From the IMG/VR virus record IMGVR_UViG_3300034072_002220, positions 1 to 35,751 of that record: 35,751 bases of DNA; one strand, 5' to 3'. Positions 14,717 through 22,631 of this stretch are shown in pieces (positions within the stretch are counted from its first letter, which is position 1; every line of letters begins with the position of its first letter). This DNA comes from a virus. A program made the position numbers and the translations under genes. The notes under the pieces are model-generated. The model worked only from the letters and a program-made list of their open reading frames with translations. It did no database searches and was not told where the DNA came from.

Positions 14717-15070
14717 TTAAGCCGCAGCCTGCTCAAGCTCTTTTTTTCTTTTGGCCACTGCATCTTTTACGCCTTTGCGGTCATCGCTTTCAAACTCTTT
14801 CAAGTCATCAAGCGTTGCAGCGGCCTTTATAAGCTCAACCGTTTCAGCAACGTTAGGCTTGTCCGCCTGTTTCTCATCCGGCTCTGTAGCTTCAGCAACA
14901 ACAGCAAGCGGTATAGGGGTTATCTCTTCAGCTTTTTTAACACTGTTAAGGGCTAAGTCTTTCTTTGTAAAAAATTCGCCTTTAGTATTCAGGTAAAGCT
15001 CTTTTACGTGCGGGTTGGCCTTAAATATCTTTGCGGCCTGCTCTTTTTGCTCTTTAGTTATTTTCGACAT
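14717..15070 (-). CDS. Small head protein, possibly gp35-like
   Basis: 117 residues, highly charged, with Lys/Glu/Ala-rich helices (EEQAAKIFKANPHVKELYLNTKGEFFTKKDLALNSVKKAEE, then DLKEFESDDRKGVKDAVAKRKKELEQAAA). The C-terminus resembles a Rho-N/SAP-like helix pair, and Mu gp35 lies in the same place between major capsid and sheath. Function unknown; likely a capsid accessory or a DNA-binding head protein. Confidence 0.55.
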   Translation of the reverse strand: MSKITKEQKEQAAKIFKANPHVKELYLNTKGEFFTKKDLALNSVKKAEEITPIPLAVVAEATEPDEKQADKPNVAETVELIKAAATLDDLKEFESDDRKGVKDAVAKRKKELEQAAA

Positions 15071-15088
15071 TGCAAGTTGTTATTAAGG

Positions 15089-16174
15089 TTATACGTCAGC
15101 TGAGACTATTGCGCCTGTAGCCCTTTGTTTACGCGGCAGTACTATGTAGTTATGCCTAACGTTATACAGCCATGCGTGTGTTTGCGTTGTAGGCTCATCC
15201 GCATAGTTCTTACTAAGCCCTGAAGCCCTGAACTGGTCAGGCGCGTAGAAAGAAACTGAAGCTTCAACATCACCCGCAACGATAGAAGCACCAAAGCTCT
15301 TTTTGGTTAATGTAGCAAGTGAGTAATGTGGCATATCTACATAAACCCACGTTTTGAAACTGTAAAGACGGGTGGCCAGCATCCCGCTTTCATCAAAGCT
15401 CAGGTGGTCGGCAGACTTTTTGGCCTCTGTACATTCAATAAGCAAATCAGTGTGGTGCTGAGTAGATAAAACCAAGTTCCTGCCCATCATTGGGATTTTC
15501 TGGTCGTTATATTGCTTCATGTGGGTAATCAAATCTTTCAGGATTAGCCTTTTCCTTCCGGTACCGTCATCGGGGCCGGTAGTAACCAGTACGGGTGTTG
15601 TAATTGTTTCAGCACCCGGAGCCAAAGCATGTACAGCCTTGTTGTGCTTAACGCTCATTACTGCGGCAGCATGTTTTTTCTGTACAAGCCTGATTTTATC
15701 ATAGGCCACATACTGAATTTCTTCCTGCCCTACTTTTGTTGCCACAGTTACGTACGTGTCAAGCGAGATAGGTATATCACCATCCGTTTGAGTTGCCGTA
15801 CCGATAGGATAGGTAATGTTGTTAATGATTACTTCAGGGTCAGCACCAACATCAACAAGGTGGATTATTTCGTTCTCACCGCGTGTTGCTACCACATGGC
15901 GCGACTCATCTGGTATCTCATTCAGGAACTGGGCGTTTTCCGTTTCCCGGAATTGCTCTACCAGCACATCCGTCCAAATCTCCTGATTTATGCCTTCCAT
16001 AGCCACACCGCGAAGCATAGCAGGAAAAGCAAGCTGCGCGCCTGTACTGGCTGCATACAGCACCCCAGCCGTAATGAGAGGGTTAAACCCGGTTATTGAA
16101 AAGATTAGCGCACCTGCAAACAATGCAAGGATAAAGTTTACCACAAGGGCAGAAATAGAAAGTTTACGTTTCAT
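15089..16174 (-). CDS. Major capsid protein (Mu gpT-like) with hydrophobic N-terminus
   Basis: 361 residues after the protease/scaffold gene, the place and size of Mu T (gp34). The core shows features of HK97-fold proteins of this group: FLNEIPDESRHVVATRGENEIIHLVDVGADPEVIINNITYPIG (about 82-130), an alpha spine, and a C-terminal SFYAPDQFRASGLSKNYADEPTTQTHAWLYNVRH. The first 50 residues, however, contain two strongly hydrophobic segments (about 8-28 and 31-50, with GFNP between) after a basic KRK; this is unusual for a soluble shell protein and may be removed in maturation or act as an assembly tag. The start is the only in-frame ATG upstream of the core that fits. Confidence 0.8.
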   Translation of the reverse strand: MKRKLSISALVVNFILALFAGALIFSITGFNPLITAGVLYAASTGAQLAFPAMLRGVAMEGINQEIWTDVLVEQFRETENAQFLNEIPDESRHVVATRGENEIIHLVDVGADPEVIINNITYPIGTATQTDGDIPISLDTYVTVATKVGQEEIQYVAYDKIRLVQKKHAAAVMSVKHNKAVHALAPGAETITTPVLVTTGPDDGTGRKRLILKDLITHMKQYNDQKIPMMGRNLVLSTQHHTDLLIECTEAKKSADHLSFDESGMLATRLYSFKTWVYVDMPHYSLATLTKKSFGASIVAGDVEASVSFYAPDQFRASGLSKNYADEPTTQTHAWLYNVRHNYIVLPRKQRATGAIVSADV

Positions 16175-16180
16175 GTATTA

Positions 16181-16690
16181 TTAGGAATTAAATGGTTTTT
16201 TGTACTTCGCTTCATAAAGCGCATTAAAGGCTTCAGGGTCATTTACTGCCATAGCCTCAAGTGCGCGCGGGTCTTCTTTCTGGTATTTATCCCAGTCCCA
16301 CCCATCACGGCCAGCTGAAGCTGTTGCTGAACCGCCTGTACCTGTTTTAAGCCTTTCAGTTAACGGGGCATGGGCTGTAAGGCCGTCAAGAACCGTCTGT
16401 AAGGCATCAACACCTGAAGTCTTGCCTATGCTCTCATAGGTGGCGCGCTGAGCAGCTGTAATTTTCTTTGCGCCTTCAGCTTTGTCAAGCATTGCTTTAA
16501 TGTTAGCATCCCTGCTTTCATTAGCTGCCGTCTCTAAGGCGGTAAGTTTTTGCTCAGCTGCTGTAAGCTTAGCGTTAGCCTCGGCTAATTTGTTGTCAAA
16601 ATGCGCTTGTACCGCATCAAGAATAGCCGTATCGGATGACTGCGCATTTACGCCTGACAAACCGAATTTGTGAATTAGATCTGTTTTCAT
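16181..16690 (-). CDS. Nested scaffold protein (Mu Z analogue) from an internal start
   Basis: An in-frame ATG at 16690 (codon 208 of the protease gene) is preceded by an A/T-rich run (AATAATAATTTAAAAATC) of the type seen before Bacteroidota start codons, in an otherwise GC-richer gene. It would give 169 residues covering the coiled coil and C-terminal tail. In Mu the scaffold Z is made exactly this way, inside gene I and in the same frame. The start is inferred from context and analogy. Confidence 0.6.
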   Translation of the reverse strand: MKTDLIHKFGLSGVNAQSSDTAILDAVQAHFDNKLAEANAKLTAAEQKLTALETAANESRDANIKAMLDKAEGAKKITAAQRATYESIGKTSGVDALQTVLDGLTAHAPLTERLKTGTGGSATASAGRDGWDWDKYQKEDPRALEAMAVNDPEAFNALYEAKYKKPFNS

Positions 16691-17311
16691 TGAATTGATT
16701 TTTAAATTATTATTATCGGTATCGCCCTTAGCCACATAAAGGGCTGCAAAAGCGTTAAAAGTATCCTGAAGGTTATTAGTAGGGTCATCTACTTTAATGT
16801 CTGTAACAGGCTCTATTATCTCATCAATAAGCCCGGCTTCAAGTGCCTGCTCCGCATCAAACCAGTTATCGCCATCCATCCACTTTACTACATCCTTTTC
16901 AGATTTACCTGTACGGGCTACAAGCTTTTTAATGAAGTTCTTTTCAATAGAGCGCAGCAGTGCCGCGTTTGACTCATGTTGCTTTGCATCACCATAGGTG
17001 CCGCCTGATGGGGCGTGCAGCATTAAAAAGCCGTTCTCGGCCATTAAAACCTTTTTAAAGGCTATTAAAAGTATTGCGGCCATTGAAGCGGCCACGCCGT
17101 CAATTACACCTATACACTCTGATTTTGCAGATAGAATAGTATTGTAAATAAGGTTGCCGTCAAACACGCTGCCGCCGTTGCAGTGGATGTGTATCTCTAA
17201 TTGTGGATATATGCCGTCAAGCCTTGAAAATGCGTCAAGGAAGTAGCTACCATCACCCGGATATATAGTTCCGTACATGAAGATGTGATTGCCGCTTGTT
17301 TTTAATATCAT
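16181..17311 (-). CDS. Head maturation protease fused to scaffold (Mu I/Z-like)
   Basis: 376 residues. The N-terminal 165 residues are ClpP-like (S14): serine S76 in DGVAASMAA, histidine H99 in MLHAPSGG, and aspartate near 146-148 in MDGDNW. The C-terminal half is a scaffold with a coiled coil (HFDNKLAEANAKLTAAEQKLTALETAANES, about 233-263) and a disordered Gly-rich linker before a short tail (KYQKEDPRALEAMAVNDPEAFNALYE). This is the Mu I-Z layout: the protease cleaves scaffold and itself during head assembly. It is the first gene of the minus-strand late arm; 152 bp separate it from the divergent terminase. Confidence 0.85.
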   Translation of the reverse strand: MILKTSGNHIFMYGTIYPGDGSYFLDAFSRLDGIYPQLEIHIHCNGGSVFDGNLIYNTILSAKSECIGVIDGVAASMAAILLIAFKKVLMAENGFLMLHAPSGGTYGDAKQHESNAALLRSIEKNFIKKLVARTGKSEKDVVKWMDGDNWFDAEQALEAGLIDEIIEPVTDIKVDDPTNNLQDTFNAFAALYVAKGDTDNNNLKINSMKTDLIHKFGLSGVNAQSSDTAILDAVQAHFDNKLAEANAKLTAAEQKLTALETAANESRDANIKAMLDKAEGAKKITAAQRATYESIGKTSGVDALQTVLDGLTAHAPLTERLKTGTGGSATASAGRDGWDWDKYQKEDPRALEAMAVNDPEAFNALYEAKYKKPFNS

Positions 17312-17463
17312 CGCTCGTGTTTGCTTTATTTCTCAGCAAACTTCAGCTAAAAAAACAGCTCCCGGAAGTAATACTGAATGCCTTGCATAAATTCCTGCAA
17401 AGGTTGCAAAGCCTTGATTTTGCAGCTATTTAGTTTTGCAACTTTGTTGCAAAACCATAGCGA
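17312..17463. promoter_or_regulatory. Divergent late control region
   Basis: 152 bp between divergent late operons (protease-scaffold to the left, terminases to the right). It holds a 9-bp perfect inverted repeat, GTTTTGCAA (17433-17441) and TTGCAAAAC (17447-17455) with a 5-bp spacer, plus further TTGCAAA or TGCAAAG copies around 17392-17425 (TGCAAAGGTTGCAAAG and TTTTGCAG). A -7 box match TAGTTTTG (17431-17438) overlaps the repeat and faces the terminase genes; TTG at 17404-17406 is a poor -33 candidate (24-bp spacing). I found no clear -7 box for the leftward operon. A regulator of late genes, as Mu C, could bind the repeats. Confidence 0.7.
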
Positions 17464-17904
17464 ATGAGTGAGTTATCCAACGACAAAAAGAGGTCGCTGG
17501 CCGAAAGGATGTTTATCAATGACGGCATGACCGCAAAGCAGATATCTATTGACCTTGATGTATCTGAGCAAACCCTTAGCAGGTGGCGCAAAGGCCGCAA
17601 AGGTGAAAAAGACTGGGACACGCGCCGGAATGAAGTTATCAGCGCGCCGCACGTGATTAAGGAAATTCTTTTAAAAGAGTTAAAGAAAATCGCTGAAGGT
17701 GAAGACCCGGGAATTGATGCTGATGCTTTGGCAAAAGTTTCTAAAGTCTTAGAAACCGTATCCGGCAAAGTGTCCGTTCAGGTTGTACTTAGTGTGTTTA
17801 AAGAGTTCGATAACTGGATGGCTGAACAAGACCCGAAAACAGCCGTACTGTTTACTGAATATCACAAGAAGTTTCTTATACATCGGATTAATCAAGAAGC
17901 GTAA
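17464..17904 (+). CDS. Small terminase subunit (gp27-like)
   Basis: 146 residues. A helix-turn-helix lies at about residues 22-46 (MTAKQISIDLDVSEQTLSRWRKGR), typical of TerS, which recognises the packaging site. A helical oligomerisation part follows (VIKEILLKELKKIAEG, ADALAKVSKVLETVS). It is the first plus-strand late gene, and its stop overlaps the TerL start by one base. In Mu the small subunit recognises the pac site near the phage left end. Confidence 0.75.
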   Translation: MSELSNDKKRSLAERMFINDGMTAKQISIDLDVSEQTLSRWRKGRKGEKDWDTRRNEVISAPHVIKEILLKELKKIAEGEDPGIDADALAKVSKVLETVSGKVSVQVVLSVFKEFDNWMAEQDPKTAVLFTEYHKKFLIHRINQEA

Positions 17905-19472
17905 TGGACAGGAAATGGGAAAAATTAATAAAGCAGTATGAGGAGCATTGCAGGCGTATAAAAAAATCAACTTCAGTTGATATAAACGAAAAGCCAGCCT
18001 CAAAAGCTAAAAGAATAGTAGAACTTGAGTCTGATTATATCAAATGGTTTGAATACTACTTTCCAAATTACGCTAAGTTTCCAAGCGCATGGTTTCATAA
18101 GCGCATGGCAAAGCTTATTATAGAAAACAAAATTGTTAGTCTGCTTGCTGAGATATATCGTTCAGGTGCCAAATCAGTTCACCTGGGCATGGGTATTCCT
18201 TTATATCTATATTTTACTAACGATATGTTTTACATGCTGCTAATAGGACAAACAGACCCAAAAGCAAAGAAACTAATCAGTAAAATACAGGCGCAGTTTC
18301 AGCATAATCAACGCCTCATTAATGACTATGGTAAACGCTACAATTATGGCGATTGGACTGGTGGTGATTTTACAACCGTTGACGGTGTAAAGTTTAAGGC
18401 GATGAGTATAGAACAGTCTGCACGTGGTGAAAGTGAAGAAGAAAACAGGCCTGATTACATACTTATTGATGATGTAGATACAAAGAAGCGATGCAAGAAT
18501 GATAAACTATCACGTGAAGCTTGTGATACTGTATGGGAGGATATTAGAGGAACATTTGATGAAGGTGGGCAAAGGCAAAGATTTGTAGTGTCCAACAATA
18601 ACTTTCACCCTAACACTGTCATAAACCAGCTTAAAAAGCAGTTTAAATTAATCAACGAAAAAGCTAAAGTAGCCGGGCGAAAAGTCAGGCATTTTGTTGT
18701 TACCGCTAAGGCGGTTAAAGATTTATCAACATTTGAACCCAACTGGCCTGAGAAAACAGATGCTGAATATTGGCGCGCCAAGTATGATGAAACTCCATAC
18801 AGGTCATTCATGCGAGAATACCAGCATGTTCATGTACAGGATGGTGTAATATTTAAGCCTGAGCAGATACAATGGAAAAAACGCCTTCGATTTTCTGAAT
18901 ATGACGGACTTTGCTTTTATGGTGACCTTTCGTATAAAGATGCAGGCGATTATAAAGCAATGATATTGGTTGGTAAAGCCGGGCGTGAATTTCACGTTTT
19001 AGCTGCTTTTGTTAGACAAACATCCCGCAGAACAGTTGCTGCGTGGTTGTACGACTATGTTCAGGACAACAACCTCTTACAATATAATGTTAAATATAAA
19101 ATTGAAGGGCTTTTTGCTCAGGACGATTTTGTGAACGATTTTGATATGGAAGGAGATGACCGCGGTTGGTATATAGCAGTTGTAGCGGATAAAAAGAGCA
19201 AAGAAGGTAAATATGACAGGATTGAAAGCATGACAGGGTATTTTGAAAGAGGTAATATATGGTTTAACGAAAAAGAAAAAGGCTCAGTAGATTTTCAAAA
19301 CTTAGAAGACCAGTTATTAGCCTTCGAAAAAGGCAGTGGAGCAAATGATGATGCTCCTGACGCGTTACAAAGCGCAATAGCTGAAGTTAACCAACTCTCT
19401 CATATTAATAAAAACCCGCCGAAAACCACAAGCAGAAAAGAAATTATCAGTAAACAAAAAAACCGCTATTAA
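17904..19472 (+). CDS. Large terminase subunit (TerL)
   Basis: 522 residues. The ATPase domain has a degenerate Walker A, RSGAKS (about 86-91, in place of the usual RGHAKST of this family), and Walker B YILIDDVD (about 185-192). The C-terminal RNase H-like nuclease has acidic residues at DLSYKDAGDY (about 341-350) and at DDAPDALQ (about 483-490). It pumps phage DNA into the procapsid and makes the headful cut. The gene is visibly richer in A+T than the portal gene and the minus-strand late genes, which suggests a different origin within a mosaic phage. Confidence 0.85.
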   Translation: MDRKWEKLIKQYEEHCRRIKKSTSVDINEKPASKAKRIVELESDYIKWFEYYFPNYAKFPSAWFHKRMAKLIIENKIVSLLAEIYRSGAKSVHLGMGIPLYLYFTNDMFYMLLIGQTDPKAKKLISKIQAQFQHNQRLINDYGKRYNYGDWTGGDFTTVDGVKFKAMSIEQSARGESEEENRPDYILIDDVDTKKRCKNDKLSREACDTVWEDIRGTFDEGGQRQRFVVSNNNFHPNTVINQLKKQFKLINEKAKVAGRKVRHFVVTAKAVKDLSTFEPNWPEKTDAEYWRAKYDETPYRSFMREYQHVHVQDGVIFKPEQIQWKKRLRFSEYDGLCFYGDLSYKDAGDYKAMILVGKAGREFHVLAAFVRQTSRRTVAAWLYDYVQDNNLLQYNVKYKIEGLFAQDDFVNDFDMEGDDRGWYIAVVADKKSKEGKYDRIESMTGYFERGNIWFNEKEKGSVDFQNLEDQLLAFEKGSGANDDAPDALQSAIAEVNQLSHINKNPPKTTSRKEIISKQKNRY

Positions 19473-19473
19473 C

Positions 19474-19917
19474 ATGAGATTTTTAAACGACTCAGACTAT
19501 ACCGCTTTAATTCGTAATGAGATTAAAGGCGCGCTTGTTGGCCAGTACACCGACAGCAAACTACATGGAGCTGAAAAAATGGCAATTGCCCAAATCAAGC
19601 AATATATTTCAGGTAAGCACCCGGTTGAGCAGGTTTTTGTAAGCTATGACCCGGATACGGATACTGAAGACGGCAGGGACGCATTTATCATTATGATAAC
19701 AATAGATTTAACCCTTTACCACCTGTACACATCAACCGCGCCGAACCTAATACCCAAGCACAGGAACGAGCGTTATGCCGATGCTTTGGAATGGCTTAAA
19801 GGAGTAGCAAAAGGCTCTATAGAGAGCGACCTTCCTAAGCATAAAGATAGTGCCGGAACTGATATGCTTAATATCAAAATTAATAGCAGGTATCAATCAG
19901 AAAACCAAAAATGGTAG
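19474..19917 (+). CDS. gp36-like head-tail joining protein (DUF1320)
   Basis: 147 residues, helical, with a short DUF1320-like pattern (DYTALIRNEI, then AEKMAIAQIKQYISG, a DIDLTLYHLYTSTAPN helix, and the RYADALEWLKGVAKG C-terminal helix). In Mu the corresponding gp36 works between capsid and tail. In Mu this gene is placed after major capsid, but here it is moved into the plus-strand arm between TerL and portal. It begins one base after the TerL stop. Confidence 0.7.
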   Translation: MRFLNDSDYTALIRNEIKGALVGQYTDSKLHGAEKMAIAQIKQYISGKHPVEQVFVSYDPDTDTEDGRDAFIIMITIDLTLYHLYTSTAPNLIPKHRNERYADALEWLKGVAKGSIESDLPKHKDSAGTDMLNIKINSRYQSENQKW

Positions 19918-19924
19918 TCATAAA

Positions 19925-19943
19925 CCTTTAAAAAGCCTTTAAA
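19925..19943 (+). repeat. CCTTTAAA pair, 11-bp period
   Basis: CCTTTAAA occurs at 19925-19932 and 19936-19943, one helical turn apart, in the 60-bp gap before the portal start. The same pair with the same 11-bp spacing is at 26740-26758 in the opposite orientation. Function unknown. Confidence 0.6.
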
Positions 19944-19977
19944 GCGCATTTCTAAGCAACTTTTAAAACAAAACCGC

Positions 19978-22524
19978 ATGAATATACTCGGAATGAAATT
20001 ACCTTCTTTTAGGCGCGCCCAAAACAAACCGGAGCAAACAGCCGTAACCAGCCCTGCCGCCGCAGCTGCCAGCAGGCCAAATTCGCGTGAACGGATAAGC
20101 CCGGCTGATAAACGCATAATTGATGCGATTGTAAAACAATATGCAGACAGGAGCCGTAAGGATATACAGAAATGGCGAACCGCTATCAAAATGGCTGAGC
20201 ATCCTGAAAAGCCACGCATGAACCAGCTGCATGACCTGTACAACGACTTAAAGACTGACGGGCATTACAAGTCGCTAATCCGGTTACGGAAATATGCCTC
20301 ACTTAACACGGCCTTCACCATAACGGATGGAGACGGTGAAGTGAATGAAGAGGCAACAAGCTTTTTTAACAAGGCTTGGTTTTATAAGTTTATCAGCAAC
20401 GCAATGGATAGTATCTTTTACGGTACAACGCTTGTAGAGCTGCTGATGGTAAAAGATAAAAAAGCCGACTTTAAAGTTATACCGCGCCGCAATGTAATTC
20501 CGCAGCTTAAGGCTGTTTTACCTGATGTGACTAAGGATGATTACATCAATTACGCCGACCCGTATTATGAGAACTGGCTTATAGAGGTTACAGATGAAGA
20601 GACTGAACTTGGCCTGATGAACGATATAGTGCCTAACCTGATATGGAAAAGGAACGTGGCGCAGTCGTGGGCTGAGTTTTGTGAAAAGTTTGGCATGCCG
20701 CTTATAACGGCCACCACAAACTCAAACGACCCGAAAACAATTGACAGGGTTAATGATATGCTTTTCCAACTGGGTGAAGCTTCGCTTGCTGTTTTTCCGC
20801 AGGGTACAACTATTGAGTTTAAAGAAAGCAACCGTACTGATGCCTTCAGGGTGTACAGTGAGTTCATTAAGACCTGTAAAAGCGAAATAGCCACGGCCAT
20901 AGTGGGTGGCGATATGATAATAGAGAATGGATCATCACGCAGCCAAAGTGAAGTACATGAGCGCAACCTTGATGATAAGATTGCCGTTGCAGATAAACGC
21001 TTTATTAAATTCTTAGTAGATGACCAGCTTATTCCGTTGCTTATAAGGCAGGGCGTAAACGTGCTTAAAGAGGGCGATGTTTTAGAGTTTGACCAAAGCC
21101 ACAATCTTGAGCTTGACAAGTTTTGGGATATCGTTAGCGGTATGCTTGACAAGGGTTATGAGCCGGATATGGATTGGCTGGCCAAAACCTTCAGCGTTCC
21201 GCTGGTGGGTAAAAAAAAAACTTTCGAGCCAACAGCCTACCAGCCGATAATGAGCAGCCTTAACCTTCCTGAATACCCGCAGGCCTGTTGCAGCGGCCAT
21301 ATACAAGCCGCTGGCAGCTTAGCGCGCAAACGGCTTCAGGAGTTTCAGGATAAGCTCCTGCAGGAGCTATGGGACAACAAAGATACCCTGAGCAGTGAAG
21401 CGCAGCTTACCATAACTGAAGGGCTTGAACTTGTAAAGGGATTGCATAACGGTTGGGGCAGGCGGCGCACTGAGGCAGCTTGGAACGCGCCCGACCATTT
21501 AGCCCTGAGCATGATGGAATACAACCTGTTTGAATTTGCCGAGTCGAAAACTGAAGCAAGGCTGGCTACATTTTCGGAATTGCTTATTAATAAAGACAAA
21601 GCACAGATAAGAAGCTTTGAAGAGTTTAAACGTGAAGCTTCGCGCATAACTGAAAACTTTAACGGTACCTGGCTCGAAACTGAATACAACCTGTCCGTTG
21701 CTACCGGGCAAACTTCAGCGGCCTATTTACGCGCTATGGCCGATAAAGATACGGTTACATCATTTGTGCAATATCAAACGGCGGGTGATAGCAAGGTGCG
21801 CCCGGAACATGCCGCGCTTAACGGTAAGATATTTTCACTTGATGACAAAGAAGCAATGAAGCTGTGGCCGCCAAACAGCTACAATTGCAGGTGTGAAATG
21901 GTACAGTACACTGGAAGGACTGAAGGCAAAGTAACATCCGGCAATGCAGCGCGCAAACTGTTGGGTGAAAAGTTTGAAGGTTCTAAGTTCGACCTGAACC
22001 GGGGCGACCTGAAGGCCGTGTTTACCAAAGCACAGCAATACGCTGATGCCAACGGTAAGAAAATAGAAAAGATGGACTTTGAGGTGTATAACCTTGAGCC
22101 GTTTTCTAAAATGAAAGGTTTGGAAAAAGCACGGCTTGACAGCTCTATCACACCGGATAACGTGAAGGAACTCTTTAAAGAGAATGCAGGGGTTAATTTA
22201 ATGGGCTTTGAAGACTATTTAAACAGAAAGATGGTGATGACTAAGAAGAGCTTCAACACCCACACCAAAGGCAAATATGTAACGGAATCTGAAAACAGGC
22301 ACCAGCTTTTTGCGCTGGTTAAAGATGTACTGCTGTCGCCTGATGAAGTTTGGCTGAAGCCAAAGCAAAAGCAAACTTTTTACCTGCGGTATTATGACGG
22401 GTTTGCAATGGCCGTCCCTGTTAATATAACCAACATCCGCACCGAAATTGGAACATGGTTTAAAGTAAAAGCTGATGAAAAAGAAATAAGAAGCGGGCTT
22501 TTAATACACAAAAAAAAGCCTTAA
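19978..22524 (+). CDS. Portal (DUF935) fused to MuF and a C-terminal nuclease-like toxin domain
   Basis: 848 residues, too long for one Mu gp29 or gp30. Residues 1 to about 430 are a DUF935 portal (NAMDSIFYGTTLVELLMVKDKKADFKVIPRRNVIP, ENGSSRSQSEVHERNLDDKIAVADKRFIKFLVDDQLIPLLI). About 480-640 are a MuF head-morphogenesis domain, ending with VRPEHAALNGKIF and WPPNSYNCRCEM. The last 80 residues, from about 768, carry a block (LFALVKDVLLSPDEVWLKPKQKQTFYLRYYDGFAMAVPV, later EKEIRSGLLIHKK) that resembles the PBECR2-type BECR-fold nuclease toxins known at MuF C-termini. Catalytic residues cannot be assigned safely. It would ride in the virion and could act on the host after injection. Confidence 0.85.
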   Translation: MNILGMKLPSFRRAQNKPEQTAVTSPAAAAASRPNSRERISPADKRIIDAIVKQYADRSRKDIQKWRTAIKMAEHPEKPRMNQLHDLYNDLKTDGHYKSLIRLRKYASLNTAFTITDGDGEVNEEATSFFNKAWFYKFISNAMDSIFYGTTLVELLMVKDKKADFKVIPRRNVIPQLKAVLPDVTKDDYINYADPYYENWLIEVTDEETELGLMNDIVPNLIWKRNVAQSWAEFCEKFGMPLITATTNSNDPKTIDRVNDMLFQLGEASLAVFPQGTTIEFKESNRTDAFRVYSEFIKTCKSEIATAIVGGDMIIENGSSRSQSEVHERNLDDKIAVADKRFIKFLVDDQLIPLLIRQGVNVLKEGDVLEFDQSHNLELDKFWDIVSGMLDKGYEPDMDWLAKTFSVPLVGKKKTFEPTAYQPIMSSLNLPEYPQACCSGHIQAAGSLARKRLQEFQDKLLQELWDNKDTLSSEAQLTITEGLELVKGLHNGWGRRRTEAAWNAPDHLALSMMEYNLFEFAESKTEARLATFSELLINKDKAQIRSFEEFKREASRITENFNGTWLETEYNLSVATGQTSAAYLRAMADKDTVTSFVQYQTAGDSKVRPEHAALNGKIFSLDDKEAMKLWPPNSYNCRCEMVQYTGRTEGKVTSGNAARKLLGEKFEGSKFDLNRGDLKAVFTKAQQYADANGKKIEKMDFEVYNLEPFSKMKGLEKARLDSSITPDNVKELFKENAGVNLMGFEDYLNRKMVMTKKSFNTHTKGKYVTESENRHQLFALVKDVLLSPDEVWLKPKQKQTFYLRYYDGFAMAVPVNITNIRTEIGTWFKVKADEKEIRSGLLIHKKKP

Positions 22525-22548
22525 ACCAGCTGCTCTTAGAGATATTCT

Positions 22549-22574
22549 CAGGGTTGCATATTGCATTAACCCTG
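22549..22574 (+). other. Hairpin in the gap before the tape-measure gene
   Basis: CAGGGTT (22549-22555) and AACCCTG (22568-22574) form a perfect 7-bp stem with a 12-nt loop in the 107-bp gap between the portal fusion and tape measure. No T-run follows, so it is not a good intrinsic terminator. It may mark a processing or attenuation site or separate the two late segments. No promoter facing the tape measure was found. Confidence 0.4.
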
Positions 22575-22631
22575 ATATTAACCAGCATGGTGTAAGGCTC
22601 TTATGGTACAAATGTAATAAAAATTATATTA

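Noticed and set aside
15629-16099. Plus-strand open frame of 156 codons opposite the capsid gene
   Set aside because: Shadow of the major capsid gene, with no motif, no upstream start context and Cys/His-rich random composition.
22609-22616. TACATTTG on the minus strand facing the portal gene
   Set aside because: It would only drive antisense RNA, has no -33 box and is expected by chance in A+T-rich DNA.
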